Shown one piece after another: positions 18,377-29,548 of a stretch of DNA of 64,000 bases (positions are counted from its first letter, which is position 1; every line of letters begins with the position of its first letter). Origin of the DNA: Mycobacterium sp. (GTDB lineage Bacteria > Actinomycetota > Actinomycetes > Mycobacteriales > Mycobacteriaceae); contig JACPVR010000004.1 in the NCBI GenBank assembly GCA_016197405.1, positions 1-64,000 of the forward strand, given 5' to 3'. A program made the position numbers and the translations under genes. Under the pieces are notes generated by a model. It saw only the letters and a list, made by a program, of their open reading frames with translations. It did not search any database and was not told where the DNA came from.

Positions 18377-19630
18377 TTAGGCGGAGGCGAGTTCGTACGC
18401 GGCGTCCCGGTGGACGTGCGTATCGATGCCCTTCTCCTCCTCCTCCGGCGGGATGCGGATACCCATCGTCTTCTTGAGGGCGAAGGCGATGATGAAGGCG
18501 ATCACGAAGGAGTAGACGACCACAGCGGCCGCGGCGACGGCCTGGCGCCACAACTGGTCGAACCCGCCGCCGTAGAACAGGCCGTTGGTGGCGTTCGGCA
18601 TGGTGTCGCTGGCCAGCAACCCGATCATCAGCGTCCCGATGATGCCGCCGACGAGGTGGACGCCGACGACGTCGAGTGAGTCGTCATAGCCGAACTTCGT
18701 CTTCAGACCGACGGCGAACGGGCAGATCGCGCCCGCGACCAGGCCGAGGATGATCGCGCCGACCGGGGTCACGGCGCCGCAGGCAGGGGTGATGGCGACC
18801 AGGCCCGTGATGGCGCCCGCCGCCGCACCGACACCGGTGACGTGGCCATCCTTGAACTTCTCCACCGCCAGCCAGGCCAGCGTTGCCGCGCACGTCGCGA
18901 CGAACGTGGTGACCATGACGATGGCGGCCGAGTTGCCGGCGGCCAATGCCGAGCCGCCGTTGAAGGCATACCAACCGGCCCACAACAGGCCCGCGCCGAG
19001 CAGGGTCAACGGCACGTTGTGCGGTTTGCGGATCTGGCCCCAGTTGGCGGCCTTGCCGAGCACGATTGCCACGGCCAGCGCGGCGGCACCGGCGTTGATG
19101 TGCACCGCGGTACCACCGGCGAAGTCAATGGCCTTGAGGCTGTTGGCGATCCAGCCGCCGACCGAGTTCTCGGTGACCACGCCGTCGAAGGCGAAGACCC
19201 AGTGGGCCACGGGGAAGTACACCAGTACGGCCCAGAGGCCGGCGAAGACCATCCAGGCGCCGAACTTCATCCGGTCCGCGGCCGCGCCGGAGATGAGAGC
19301 GACCGTGATGGCGGCGAAGAGCGCCTGGAACAGTGCGAACAAGCTGACGGGCAGTCCCGAGATCGTCGTCTGCGATTCCAGGAGGTCCTTCATCCCCAGG
19401 AATTCGGTGACGTTGCCGACGAATCCGCCCATCGAGTTTCCGAAGGTCATGGAGAACCCGAACAGCACCCACAGCACCCCGACGAGGGCCACGGCGCCGA
19501 ACGTCATCATCATCATGTTGGTCGAGCTCTTCACCGAGACCATGCCGCCGTAGAACAACGCGAGCCCGGGGATCATCATCGTGAGGCCGATGATGCAACA
19601 CAGCATGAATGCCGTGGTTCCTGTGTCCAT
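18377..19630 (-). CDS. amt: Ammonium transporter
   Basis: The roughly 417-residue protein is an Amt/MEP/Rh channel with eleven or more hydrophobic segments. Conserved signatures include LALFYGGMVSVKS at TM2, DFAGGTAVHINAGAAALA around the pore His, and DDSLDVVGVHLVGGIIGTL with the second conserved His. The chosen ATG (19630) follows AGGAG at 6 nt. Unlike the usual amtB-glnK-glnD arrangement, no PII gene follows; the next gene is glnT. Import of ammonium or methylammonium would feed glnT. Confidence 0.95.
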   Translation of the reverse strand: MDTGTTAFMLCCIIGLTMMIPGLALFYGGMVSVKSSTNMMMMTFGAVALVGVLWVLFGFSMTFGNSMGGFVGNVTEFLGMKDLLESQTTISGLPVSLFALFQALFAAITVALISGAAADRMKFGAWMVFAGLWAVLVYFPVAHWVFAFDGVVTENSVGGWIANSLKAIDFAGGTAVHINAGAAALAVAIVLGKAANWGQIRKPHNVPLTLLGAGLLWAGWYAFNGGSALAAGNSAAIVMVTTFVATCAATLAWLAVEKFKDGHVTGVGAAAGAITGLVAITPACGAVTPVGAIILGLVAGAICPFAVGLKTKFGYDDSLDVVGVHLVGGIIGTLMIGLLASDTMPNATNGLFYGGGFDQLWRQAVAAAAVVVYSFVIAFIIAFALKKTMGIRIPPEEEEKGIDTHVHRDAAYELASA

Positions 19631-19689
19631 GTACATCTCCTGAAGTGAGTGCGGCCACTGAGCCTGACCGTCCACCCGTAGTAATCAGC

Positions 19690-19726
19690 GTTTCTGTTAC
19701 CGAAACGGGCCTTACGTGTTTCCGGC
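19690..19726. promoter_or_regulatory. Possible GlnR-type operator upstream of amt
   Basis: Between the divergent amt and 19815 genes lies a cluster of AC-containing half-site-like words (GTTAC, GAAAC, CTTAC, and GTTTC in inverse orientation) in an otherwise unremarkable spacer. On the amt strand two AC dinucleotides are exactly 22 bp apart, twice the GlnR half-site pitch, but the middle half-site is poor. A GlnR site is expected for this gene type. Confidence 0.3.
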
Positions 19727-19814
19727 GGGTTAAAGCTCGCCGTGGCCTGATTGAGGGCAGCGTCGATCATCGTGACTAGGCTGCGGTGGTCGTCGACGAC
19801 AGGAGCGGACCGCG

Positions 19815-20285
19815 ATGCGCAGGGTGAATCTCGACCGGCGTTGGTGGGTCGCCCTCATCATCGCCGTCGCCGCGGTGATCGCGTTGGTGCTGTCGCAGAC
19901 GGTGTTCCGCGGCACGTCCGAGGAGTGCAAACCGGTCGTCGAACTACTCGACTTCAACCGGGCGCAGGCCAAGCTGATCAGCTCGAAGACCTCCGACGAG
20001 GATGCCCCCGCGGTTCCCAGCCAGGCCGAGGAGATCGCCTACCAGGCCTGGGCGGACGGACTGGCCGAGCGGGCGCAGAAGGTCACCGAACCCGAACTGG
20101 CGTCCAGCGCGGTGAAGGTCGCCGACCTGGCATCGCAGTTCGTCGGCAAGCTGTCGCAGGTGCGTGCCGAAACCGCGGCGCGGGCCCCCGGTGCGCCGGC
20201 CCCGCCGGTGGTCTACGAGATGTCGGCGCTCAACGACCGGATCACCACCGAACTCGCGACGCTGTCCAAGGCCTGCGAGAAGTAG
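19815..20285 (+). CDS. Membrane-anchored hypothetical protein
   Basis: This 156-residue protein has one N-terminal transmembrane helix (WWVALIIAVAAVIALVLSQT) and an extracytoplasmic domain with two cysteines (EECKPV near the membrane, KACEK at the very C-terminus) that may form a disulfide. The rest is predicted helical and Ala/Glu-rich. No family is recognised. It stands between divergent amt and a convergent nitroreductase gene, with the stops 4 bp apart. Confidence 0.75.
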   Translation: MRRVNLDRRWWVALIIAVAAVIALVLSQTVFRGTSEECKPVVELLDFNRAQAKLISSKTSDEDAPAVPSQAEEIAYQAWADGLAERAQKVTEPELASSAVKVADLASQFVGKLSQVRAETAARAPGAPAPPVVYEMSALNDRITTELATLSKACEK

Positions 20286-20289
20286 CCAC

Positions 20290-20874
20290 TCACTGCGGCC
20301 AGTCGAGCACGATCTCCTCCAGCGGCAGCCGGTGCCGCGGTGTGGCGTCGCGTTCGGCGATCGCCGGGTCGACCTGGGCGTAGTCACCGAGGTGGCCGAC
20401 CGCGATCACCATCACCGGACGCAGGCCTTCGGGCAGGCCGAACACCCCCGGGGTCGCATCGACGTCGAATCCCGCCATCGGGTGCGCGATCAGCCCGCGG
20501 GCCACCGCCTCGATCAGCATGTTTGCCATTGCCGAACCGGCATCGACCAGGGCGTAGCGGGCCGTGCGCTCGTCGGGGCCGTCATCGGCGCACACCAGGA
20601 TCAGGGCGCCGGCGGCATGGGCATAGCTGTTGCCGCGCCGCAGCAGACCCGCAAGGGTGGTGAATGCGACGCTGCCACGACGGCCGGCGAGGAACCGGAC
20701 CGGCTGCCGTCCACCCCAGGTGGGAGCCCATCTGGCGGCCTCCAGGAGGGCGATCAGATCGTCGTGCGACAGCTCGGCGTCGGGGTCGAAGGCCCGTGGG
20801 CTCCAGCGCGCGGCGATGGCCGGATGAATGGGGACAGCGGTGTCGGCCAACCGATCGGTGGGTGCTTCTGGCAC
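20290..20874 (-). CDS. Nitroreductase-family flavoprotein
   Basis: The roughly 194-residue protein has the FMN-binding nitroreductase fold: RWSPRAFDP near the N-terminus contacts the flavin phosphate, ALLEAARWAPTWGGRQPVRF contains the conserved Ala-x-Trp-Ala-Pro region, and GLIAHPMAGFD lies in the second half. It would reduce nitro compounds, quinones or flavins with NAD(P)H. The start is GTG 20874 (PEAPTDRL follows), because the upstream frame runs into the ask promoter region; further upstream starts are possible. Confidence 0.8.
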   Translation of the reverse strand: MPEAPTDRLADTAVPIHPAIAARWSPRAFDPDAELSHDDLIALLEAARWAPTWGGRQPVRFLAGRRGSVAFTTLAGLLRRGNSYAHAAGALILVCADDGPDERTARYALVDAGSAMANMLIEAVARGLIAHPMAGFDVDATPGVFGLPEGLRPVMVIAVGHLGDYAQVDPAIAERDATPRHRLPLEEIVLDWPQ

Positions 20875-20966
20875 GTCAACCAAGGTACGGGGCGGAAAAA
20901 TCGGGTGCTCGGCTCCCTTATCCTTAACGGGACAACCCCCCGGTTTCACCCCTGAAAGGGCAGATA

Positions 20967-23312
<2,346 letters not shown>

Positions 23313-23319
23313 CCCCCTC

Positions 23320-24453
23320 ATGCGCCGAAACGTGCGTTTGGGCGGAAAAGTGCGAGTAGCTCTCGCCATTTCGTCTATCTCGGCGCTGGTACCGGTCGCG
23401 CACGCCGACCCGGTCGACCCGAACCCGACGACTCTGCTGGGTCCGCTGGCGCCCGGTCAGGTCGTGCGTATCGGACCGATCGCCGGAACCGGAACTCCGA
23501 CAAGCGATTACGGTGTCGGCGCGACGGATCTCTGCGAGTTCGTGGAATTCCCGACCGAGGTGCTGCAGGTGTGCGGTGACAGTTTCGCCGGCCAGGGAGT
23601 GGGATTCGGCGGGTGGTTCTCGCCGATCGCACTGCACGTCGACCGCGCCTCGATCGACTCGCCGGACGGGGTGCGCTACACCGGGGTGACCGGCGTGCAG
23701 CAGCCACTGCTGGCCGACGCCACCGCACCGGGATCGTCGCAGCTTCCTGCCGGTGTGGTCAGCATCAACCGGCAGAACTACCTTTTGGTGACGACTACCA
23801 AGAGCTTGGTGCCGAACAGCTCCCGGCTGGTGAAAGCCGAAGCGGCACAGCATCGTTGGAAAACGGTGCCGGGATCCACGCGGGACGCCGGTTATCTCGG
23901 TGGCGGCCAGTCGCAGATCAGCGGGTACTACGATCCGATCCCGACGCCGGACTCGCCGACCGGCTGGGTGTACGTCGTCGCCAACAACTTCGACCGCACC
24001 GCGCCGGTGACGTTGTTCCGCGTGACACCAGGCGATTTCACCGACCGGGCGAAATGGCAGGGCTGGTCGGGCGTCGACGGATGGGGCCACCCACCCACTC
24101 CGCTGTGGTCGGACAAGGTCGGCGAGATGAGTGTCAAGCAGATCGACGGCCGCACGGTGCTGAGTTATTTCAACGCCAGCACCGGAAACATGGAGATGCG
24201 GGTGGCCAGTGACCCGACCGGACTGGGGTCGGCTCCGGTGACGACGGTCGTCGTCGCGGGCGGCTGGCCCGATCCCGCGGACAGCCTGCCCCCGCCTGAC
24301 GACAACACCCTGGCTCAGCCCTACGGTGGCTACATCTCGCCGGGATCGACCCTCGACGAGGTCCGCGTCTTCGTCAGCCAGTGGTTCACCGCCTCCCGGG
24401 ACCGCGGGCCCTACCGGGTCATCCAGTTCGCGGTCAACCCGTACAAGGGGTGA
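23320..24453 (+). CDS. Secreted DUF4185-family protein
   Basis: This 377-residue protein, the Rv3707c equivalent, has a signal peptide (VRVALAISSISALVPVAHA, cleaved after AHA) and a domain with beta-propeller-like repeats seen in DUF4185: WFSPIALHVDR, QSQISGYYDPIPTP, GWVYVVANNFDR and VFVSQWFTASRD. Family members are exported and are suspected carbohydrate-active or lectin-like proteins; no catalytic role is proven here. It begins 8 bp after asd and is probably in the same transcript. Confidence 0.85.
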   Translation: MRRNVRLGGKVRVALAISSISALVPVAHADPVDPNPTTLLGPLAPGQVVRIGPIAGTGTPTSDYGVGATDLCEFVEFPTEVLQVCGDSFAGQGVGFGGWFSPIALHVDRASIDSPDGVRYTGVTGVQQPLLADATAPGSSQLPAGVVSINRQNYLLVTTTKSLVPNSSRLVKAEAAQHRWKTVPGSTRDAGYLGGGQSQISGYYDPIPTPDSPTGWVYVVANNFDRTAPVTLFRVTPGDFTDRAKWQGWSGVDGWGHPPTPLWSDKVGEMSVKQIDGRTVLSYFNASTGNMEMRVASDPTGLGSAPVTTVVVAGGWPDPADSLPPPDDNTLAQPYGGYISPGSTLDEVRVFVSQWFTASRDRGPYRVIQFAVNPYKG

Positions 24454-24522
24454 ACGGCACCTGTCGGCCTAGTCGATATGGAACGCATAGCCGGGTCTCA
24501 GCCCCTTCTAAGGGTCCATCGA

Positions 24523-24610
24523 TAGCGTGTGTGTCGGAGCTCATTCCCCCGACGAGCTCCACCGAATCTCGGCCCCGTCACCAACCCCCCCTGGTGTCGG
24601 GGCCGAGTGG
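24523..24610 (+). ncRNA. 6C-like small RNA (two C-rich-loop hairpins)
   Basis: Two adjacent strong hairpins fill 24536-24607. The first pairs 24536-24542 with 24554-24560 around a loop containing five Cs. The second pairs 24568-24583 with 24592-24607 (15 of 16 pairs) around a loop with seven Cs. This two-stem, C-loop architecture is that of the actinobacterial 6C RNA (B11 in M. tuberculosis). A TAGCGT -10 element at 24523-24528 would start transcription right at the first stem. The locus is not the one where M. tuberculosis carries B11, so this may be a second locus or tandem terminators of the upstream gene. Confidence 0.5.
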
Positions 24611-24812
24611 GTTCGGTCGGCCCGTCGTGGCTCGGCGTCCGCCGTGCGGGGGTTTGCGGAGCGCGGGCAGAAGGTGTCGAATACCGCTGAGCTGTGAATA
24701 TTTCCACAGTGTCAATATGTGTAAAGCTGTACAGCTCAAGGGTATCTATCTCCGCGTGGAGGCCGTCGCGTCGTGATCGACAGCGCGCCAACGGGACCCG
24801 TTGCGCCAGCAT

Positions 24813-24922
24813 TTGCTGTACTCGCCGAAGCGGGTTAACATTTGTGCGCTGGACGCGTATTGGAGGGGAACGCGACCGCAACTGAATCGGCCCGCTGCCG
24901 GGGAGTCACTGCGGGCCGATTC
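24813..24922 (+). ncRNA. Candidate short non-coding RNA with own promoter and terminator
   Basis: TTGCTG (24813-24818), a 17-bp spacer and TAACAT (24836-24841) make one of the best promoters in the window. A perfect 12-bp stem (24884-24895 with 24911-24922) followed by TGTTGTCT would end the transcript. The predicted RNA begins near 24848 and is about 75-80 nt. It carries an exposed GGAGGGG at about 24862 but no start codon after it, so it is unlikely to be an mRNA leader of a peptide. The P450 gene begins 68 bp further on. Confidence 0.5.
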
Positions 24923-24990
24923 TGTTGTCTGGACCCCCGGTGATGAGATTAAGTCATGACGTGGCGCGGACAAGTAAGCACAATTGACCC

Positions 24991-26244
24991 ATGACGACCG
25001 CAGCGGATTCCCAGCTGCTGCTCGCCGAAGTGCTGGCCGAGTCGCAGCGTGCCGATCCTTATCCGTCCTACCGCAGGCTGCGCGAACACGGGCCACTGCT
25101 GTTACCTGACGCTCATCTCATCATCTTCTCGTCGTTCGCCGACTGCGATGCGGCACTGCGCCATCCGTCCTCGGCCAGTGATCGGCTCAAGTCCACGCTG
25201 GCGCAACGCCAGATCGCCAACGGTGAGCCGCCCCGGCCGTACGGCCTGGCCGGTATGGTCGATCAGCGCCGGGCCCCGACGTTCTTGTTCCTCGACCCGC
25301 CCGATCACACGCGGTTGCGCAAGCTGGTGACCAAGGCCTTTGCGCCGCGGGTGATCGCGGCCCTGGAATCCGATATCAAGGCACTGGTCGACGGACTGCT
25401 CGATGAAATCGAAGGCGGGGACAGCTTCGACGCCGTCGATGACCTTGCCTATCCGCTGGCGGTATCGGTCATCTGCCGCCTGCTCGGAGTGCCGTTGGAG
25501 GACGAGGCACGCTTCGGCTCCGCGTTGGCACTCATCGGTGGTCTGCTGGATCCGCTTGTCGCGCTTGGTGGTTCAGGGTCGGAGGGCTTCGAGCAGCGGA
25601 TGCAGGCCGGACGTTGGATGCGCGCCTACCAGCGTGAGTTGATCGCGCGGCGGCGCGCCGAACCGGCTGACGACCTGATATCGGCTCTCATCGCCGTCGA
25701 GGAGGGCGGTGACCAGCTCACCGAAGAGGAGATCGTCTCGACCTGCAACCTGCTGCTGGTCGCCGGACATGAGTCGACGGTCAGCCTGATCGCGCACGCC
25801 ATCCTGGCGATGCTGCGCGATCGCCGACAGTGGAAAGCGCTCGTCGACGATCCGAGTCGGGCCCCACGGGTCGTCGAGGAATCCCTGCGCTACGACGCGC
25901 CCGCGCAACTGCTGGGGCGCATCGCCGCCGACGACATCACCATCGGCAACGTCCACGTGCCGAAGGGCGAGACGATGATCCTGCTGCTGGCCGCGGCGCA
26001 CCGCGACCCGCACGCCAACGACCGCCCCGACGAGTTCGACCCCGACCGCACGGCGATCCGGCATCTGGGGTTCGGTTACGGAGCGCACTTCTGTATCGGT
26101 GCGCCCCTGGTGCGCATGGAGGCGCGCATCGCGTTGTCCGCGGTGACCGCACGCTTCCCCGACGCACGGCTGGCCGGTGAGCCGCGATACAAGCCGAACA
26201 TCACCCTGCGCGGAATGCTCTCGCTACCGGTGGCGCTCGGATAA
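24991..26244 (+). CDS. Cytochrome P450
   Basis: The 417-residue cytosolic haem monooxygenase has all expected motifs: the I-helix oxygen-activation motif AGHEST, the K-helix ESLRYD (Glu-x-x-Arg), and the haem loop FGYGAHFCIGAP with the thiolate ligand Cys368. Its organisation resembles mycobacterial CYP140-like enzymes, though family number and substrate cannot be fixed. No ferredoxin or reductase gene is adjacent, so it must use partners encoded elsewhere. Confidence 0.93.
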   Translation: MTTAADSQLLLAEVLAESQRADPYPSYRRLREHGPLLLPDAHLIIFSSFADCDAALRHPSSASDRLKSTLAQRQIANGEPPRPYGLAGMVDQRRAPTFLFLDPPDHTRLRKLVTKAFAPRVIAALESDIKALVDGLLDEIEGGDSFDAVDDLAYPLAVSVICRLLGVPLEDEARFGSALALIGGLLDPLVALGGSGSEGFEQRMQAGRWMRAYQRELIARRRAEPADDLISALIAVEEGGDQLTEEEIVSTCNLLLVAGHESTVSLIAHAILAMLRDRRQWKALVDDPSRAPRVVEESLRYDAPAQLLGRIAADDITIGNVHVPKGETMILLLAAAHRDPHANDRPDEFDPDRTAIRHLGFGYGAHFCIGAPLVRMEARIALSAVTARFPDARLAGEPRYKPNITLRGMLSLPVALG

Positions 26245-26315
26245 CCCCAGCTTCACAGCAAGTTCATAACCCCTACTTACCCGGCGCTGTGTTCAGCGCG
26301 AGGATCATGCCAAGC

Positions 26316-26753
26316 ATGACCGAAACACCCGCCCAGCCGACCGCGACGACGACTGTCCCTGAGACGGCAGTGGAACCCGCCGTGACCGCCCCTGTCGTCG
26401 TCGAGAGGGACAAGCCCAACCGGCTCTACCAGGTCGCTGCTTGGGTCGCGATCGTCGCGGGCGTGGTGTTCATCGTCGGCGCGGTGTTCTTCACCGGCTT
26501 CTTCCTGGGCCGCCAATCCGGCGGAGGAATGCACGGCGGCCATTTCGGGCCGCCCGGGGTGATGATCGAGCGCGGCGGGCCGATGGGGCCGTGGGGCCCG
26601 ATGATGCGGCCCGGCGGACCCGGCGGCCCGGGTGAGTCCGGGATGCCGATGGGCCCGATGATGCGGCCGGGCGGACCCGGTGAACCGACCGGCCCGCTTC
26701 CTGGCCCCGCCGGTCCCGGTCAGTCGTCGCCGGCAGGCACACCGCCGCGCTGA
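26316..26753 (+). CDS. Pro/Gly/Met-rich single-pass membrane protein
   Basis: The roughly 145-residue protein (Rv3706c-like position) has a Thr/Pro-rich N-terminus, one transmembrane helix (VAAWVAIVAGVVFIVGAVFF) and a low-complexity C-terminus in which GPMMRPGGPG occurs twice. The Met/Pro/His-rich tail (GGGMHGGHFGPP) could bind metal or associate with the cell wall, but no function is known. Start uncertain: ATG 26316 is used; ATG 26307 is too close to the GAGG at 26300. It is followed by a textbook terminator. Confidence 0.7.
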   Translation: MTETPAQPTATTTVPETAVEPAVTAPVVVERDKPNRLYQVAAWVAIVAGVVFIVGAVFFTGFFLGRQSGGGMHGGHFGPPGVMIERGGPMGPWGPMMRPGGPGGPGESGMPMGPMMRPGGPGEPTGPLPGPAGPGQSSPAGTPPR

Positions 26754-26765
26754 CAACCCAGAACC

Positions 26766-26812
26766 GAACGCCCGCCTGCGTTACCCCCCTGACGCAGGCG
26801 GGCGTTCTTTTT
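26766..26812 (+). terminator. Rho-independent terminator
   Basis: A perfect 16-bp stem (26766-26781 with 26792-26807) with a 10-nt C-rich loop is followed by five Ts. It ends the transcript of the Pro/Gly-rich protein gene and insulates katA. Confidence 0.92.
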
Positions 26813-26884
26813 GTCGGGCATGCATAACTTCTCCGGTGTCGGGGCAATCCGTGTTGAGCCCTCAGCATGGAACGGAGATGGCCG

Positions 26885-28336
26885 ATGACAGACAAGATAG
26901 CCACCACAGACGGCGGCGCGCCGGTACCGAGCGTCGAACATTCCCTGACCGTCGGACCAGACGGCCCGATCCTGCTCCAGGACCACTACCTGATCGAGCA
27001 GATGGCCAACTTCAACCGGGAACGCATCCCGGAGCGACAGCCGCATGCCAAGGGTGGCGGCGCATTTGGTCATTTCGAGGTGACCGGCGACGTCAGCCGG
27101 TACACCAAGGCCGCGGTCTTTCAGCCCGGTGTGAAGACCGAGATGCTTGCTCGGTTCTCCACAGTCGCCGGTGAGCGCGGCAGCCCCGACACCTGGCGTG
27201 ATCCGCGTGGCTTCGCGCTGAAGTTCTACACCACCGAAGGCAACTTCGACATGGTGGGCAACAACACCCCGGTGTTCTTCGTGCGTGACCCCATGAAATT
27301 CCAGAACTTCATCCGAAGCCAGAAGCGCATGGCCGCGAACAATCTGCGTGACCACAACATGCAGTGGGACTTCTGGACGCTGGTGCCCGAATCGGCGCAC
27401 CAGGTCACCTATCTGATGGGTGACCGCGGCATTCCGAAAACCTGGCGGCACATGAACGGTTACTCCAGCCACACCTACAGCTGGATCAATGCCGCCGGTG
27501 AGCTCTTCTGGGTCAAGTACCACTTCAAGAGTGACCAGGGCGTCGAGTACCTCACCCAGGAGGACGCCGACCGAATCGCCGGTGAGGACGGCGATTACCA
27601 CCAGCGCGACCTGTTCGAGACGATCGAGGCCGGCGATTTCCCGACCTGGACGCTGAAGGTTCAGGTGATGCCGTTCGAGGATGCCAAGACCTACCGGTTC
27701 AACCCGTTCGACCTCACCAAGGTGTGGCCGCACGCCGACTATCCGCTGATCGATGTCGGCACGATGACGCTGAACCGCAACGTGGTCGATTACCACGCGC
27801 AGATCGAGCAGGCAGCTTTCGAGCCCAACAACATCGTGCCGGGTACGGGTCTGAGCCCCGACAAGATGCTGCTGGCCCGCGGCTTCTCCTATTCCGACGC
27901 CCATCGCGCACGCCTCGGGGTCAACTACAAGCAGATCCCGGTCAACGAACCGAAGGTCGAAGTCAACGCCTACTCCAAGGACGGCGCGATGCGTATCCGT
28001 CTGGCGCCGGACCCGGTGTACGCGCCCAATTCGATGGGCGGGCCGGTGGCCGCGGATCCCAAGCAGGTGGCCGAGGCGCACTGGACATCGGATGGCGACA
28101 TGGTGCGCACCGCCTACACGCTGCGACCCGATGACGACGACTGGAGTCAGGCCGGCACCCTGGTTCGCGAGGTGATGGACGACGCCGCGCGAGAACGGTT
28201 GGTGCACAACATCGTCGGCCACGTCTCCGACGGTGTGAAAGAGCCGGTCCTGTCCCGGGTCTTCGAATACTGGCGCAACGTCGACGCCGAACTCGGCAAG
28301 TTGGTCGAGGAGGGCGTTCGGGGGAAGGGCGGCTGA
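26885..28336 (+). CDS. katA: Monofunctional haem catalase
   Basis: This roughly 483-residue clade-3-size catalase decomposes hydrogen peroxide. Active-site residues are visible: His54 ([12 protein letters not shown]), Asn127 region ([10 protein letters not shown]), and proximal haem Tyr336 in [14 protein letters not shown]. The start at ATG 26885 is preceded by GGAG at 7-8 nt, whereas the ATG at 26867 has none. No FurA-type regulator is adjacent. The downstream genes are ohr and the ergothioneine operon, so the neighbourhood is devoted to peroxide and thiol defence. Confidence 0.96.
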   Translation: MTDKIATTDGGAPVPSVEHSLTVGPDGPILLQDHYLIEQMANFNRERIPERQPHAKGGGAFGHFEVTGDVSRYTKAAVFQPGVKTEMLARFSTVAGERGSPDTWRDPRGFALKFYTTEGNFDMVGNNTPVFFVRDPMKFQNFIRSQKRMAANNLRDHNMQWDFWTLVPESAHQVTYLMGDRGIPKTWRHMNGYSSHTYSWINAAGELFWVKYHFKSDQGVEYLTQEDADRIAGEDGDYHQRDLFETIEAGDFPTWTLKVQVMPFEDAKTYRFNPFDLTKVWPHADYPLIDVGTMTLNRNVVDYHAQIEQAAFEPNNIVPGTGLSPDKMLLARGFSYSDAHRARLGVNYKQIPVNEPKVEVNAYSKDGAMRIRLAPDPVYAPNSMGGPVAADPKQVAEAHWTSDGDMVRTAYTLRPDDDDWSQAGTLVREVMDDAARERLVHNIVGHVSDGVKEPVLSRVFEYWRNVDAELGKLVEEGVRGKGG

Positions 28337-28375
28337 CTCGGCACGCGGTGAATTTCCGGCTGGCATGATCGGTTC

Positions 28376-28804
28376 ATGAGCATCGAAGTCGTCTACACCG
28401 CAGAATCCACCGCCAGCGGCGGCGGGCGTGATGGCCATGTGAAGTCCACCGACGGCAAGATCGACCTGGACACCCGCCCACCCAAGGAGATGGGGGGCAG
28501 CGGTGAGGGGGTCAACCCCGAACTGCTGTTCTCCGCGGGGTACGCCGCCTGTTTCCTGGGGGCGCTGCGCTTGGTGGCCCGCACCGAGAAGATCGACATC
28601 GACGACGCCAGCGGTATCACCGCGCAGATCGGGTTCGGCAAGGACTCCGAGGGCGGCTTCGGTCTGACGGCGCATCTGATCGGGTACCTGCCCGGACTCG
28701 AGCAGGCCGCCGCGGACGAGCTGATGACCAAAGCCCACGGTGTGTGCCCATACTCCAAAGCCACCCGCGGCAACATCGACGTCACGCTGTCGGCCAAGGT
28801 CTAG
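28376..28804 (+). CDS. ohr: Organic hydroperoxide resistance protein (Ohr/OsmC)
   Basis: The 142-residue dithiol peroxidase has the two catalytic cysteines of Ohr: YAACFLGAL (about residue 60) and HGVCPYSKATRGN (about 125). It reduces organic hydroperoxides using lipoylated or low-molecular-weight thiol partners. No OhrR gene is adjacent. It lies 39 bp after katA and 3 bp before a secreted protein gene. Confidence 0.93.
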   Translation: MSIEVVYTAESTASGGGRDGHVKSTDGKIDLDTRPPKEMGGSGEGVNPELLFSAGYAACFLGALRLVARTEKIDIDDASGITAQIGFGKDSEGGFGLTAHLIGYLPGLEQAAADELMTKAHGVCPYSKATRGNIDVTLSAKV

Positions 28805-28807
28805 CCG

Positions 28808-29452
28808 ATGCGGCTGCTGACGGCTGCTCCGGTACTGGCGGCGGCGCTGGCGTTGGCGGGTGCGGCGCCGGCCGCGGCACGCCCGTCCGATCCCGGTGTG
28901 GTGAATTACGCGGTGCTGAGCAAGGGATCGGTCGCCAATATCGTGGGCGGGCCGATGGGAACCGAGTCGGTTTTCACCGAACCGTTCCAGGCGTATTCGG
29001 TCGACATCCCGGTCTGCAACAACTGGGCCGATATCGGGCTTCCCGAGGTTTTCGACGATCCTGACCTGGCATCTTTCAACGGTTCGACGGCGCAGACCTC
29101 ACCCACCGACGACACTCATTTCGTCAAGCAGGCGATCGGCGTGTTCGCTACCACCGCCGCGGCCACGGCTGCCTATCACCGTGTCGTCGACCGCACCGTC
29201 GGCTGCTCCGGCCAGACCGCCACCATGCGGCTCGACAACGGCACCGTGCAGGTGTGGACCTTCACCGGCGGCGGCCCGGGTCCTGCCGACGCCGGCTGGA
29301 CCAAACAGGAAGCGGGCACCGACCGGCGGTGCTTCAGCCAGACCAGGCTGCGGGAGAATGTTCTGCTGCAAGCGAAAGTGTGTCAGTCCGGCAACGGGGG
29401 ACCGGCGGTGAACGTGCTGGCCGGCGCGATGCAGAACTCGCTCGGCCAATAA
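28808..29452 (+). CDS. Secreted PknH-like sensor-domain protein
   Basis: The 214-residue protein, in the Rv3705c position, has a signal peptide (LTAAPVLAAALALAGAAPAAA, cleaved after AAA) and one extracytoplasmic domain resembling the PknH/LpqQ sensor fold. Four cysteines (IPVCNNW, TVGCSGQ, DRRCFSQ, AKVCQSG) are probably paired in two disulfides. The absence of a lipobox cysteine suggests release rather than lipid anchoring. Immediately upstream of the ergothioneine operon, but not known to take part in it. Confidence 0.75.
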   Translation: MRLLTAAPVLAAALALAGAAPAAARPSDPGVVNYAVLSKGSVANIVGGPMGTESVFTEPFQAYSVDIPVCNNWADIGLPEVFDDPDLASFNGSTAQTSPTDDTHFVKQAIGVFATTAAATAAYHRVVDRTVGCSGQTATMRLDNGTVQVWTFTGGGPGPADAGWTKQEAGTDRRCFSQTRLRENVLLQAKVCQSGNGGPAVNVLAGAMQNSLGQ

Positions 29453-29548
29453 ACGGGGACGTAACACCCACCCGGTTTGGGTACACGTACTCCTCGTGAC
29501 GGTCAATGAGGGGGCGAAGTTGTCGGCGGTATCAATCAAGATGGTCCT

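Larger units (their letters stand above)
24454..24990. other. 537-bp intergenic region
   Basis: No protein gene is supported between the DUF4185 gene and the P450. The region holds the two small-RNA candidates described separately and, between them, a locally AT-richer stretch (24695-24735). A 63-codon frame at 24694-24885 has no ribosome site and overlaps the promoter of the second RNA. Confidence 0.6.

Noticed and set aside
19690..19726. Classical GlnR box upstream of amt
   Set aside because: AC half-sites exist, but their spacing does not match the 11-bp pitch throughout; kept only as a low-confidence site.
24694..24885. 63-codon frame in the small-RNA region
   Set aside because: No ribosome site, and it spans the promoter of the second RNA candidate; composition is not protein-like.
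26720..28738. Very long open frame on the strand opposite katA and ohr
   Set aside because: High-GC third-position bias leaves long open antisense frames; the sense proteins have complete catalytic motifs and the antisense product has none. The same applies opposite leuA, ask-asd, mno and the NCS1 genes.
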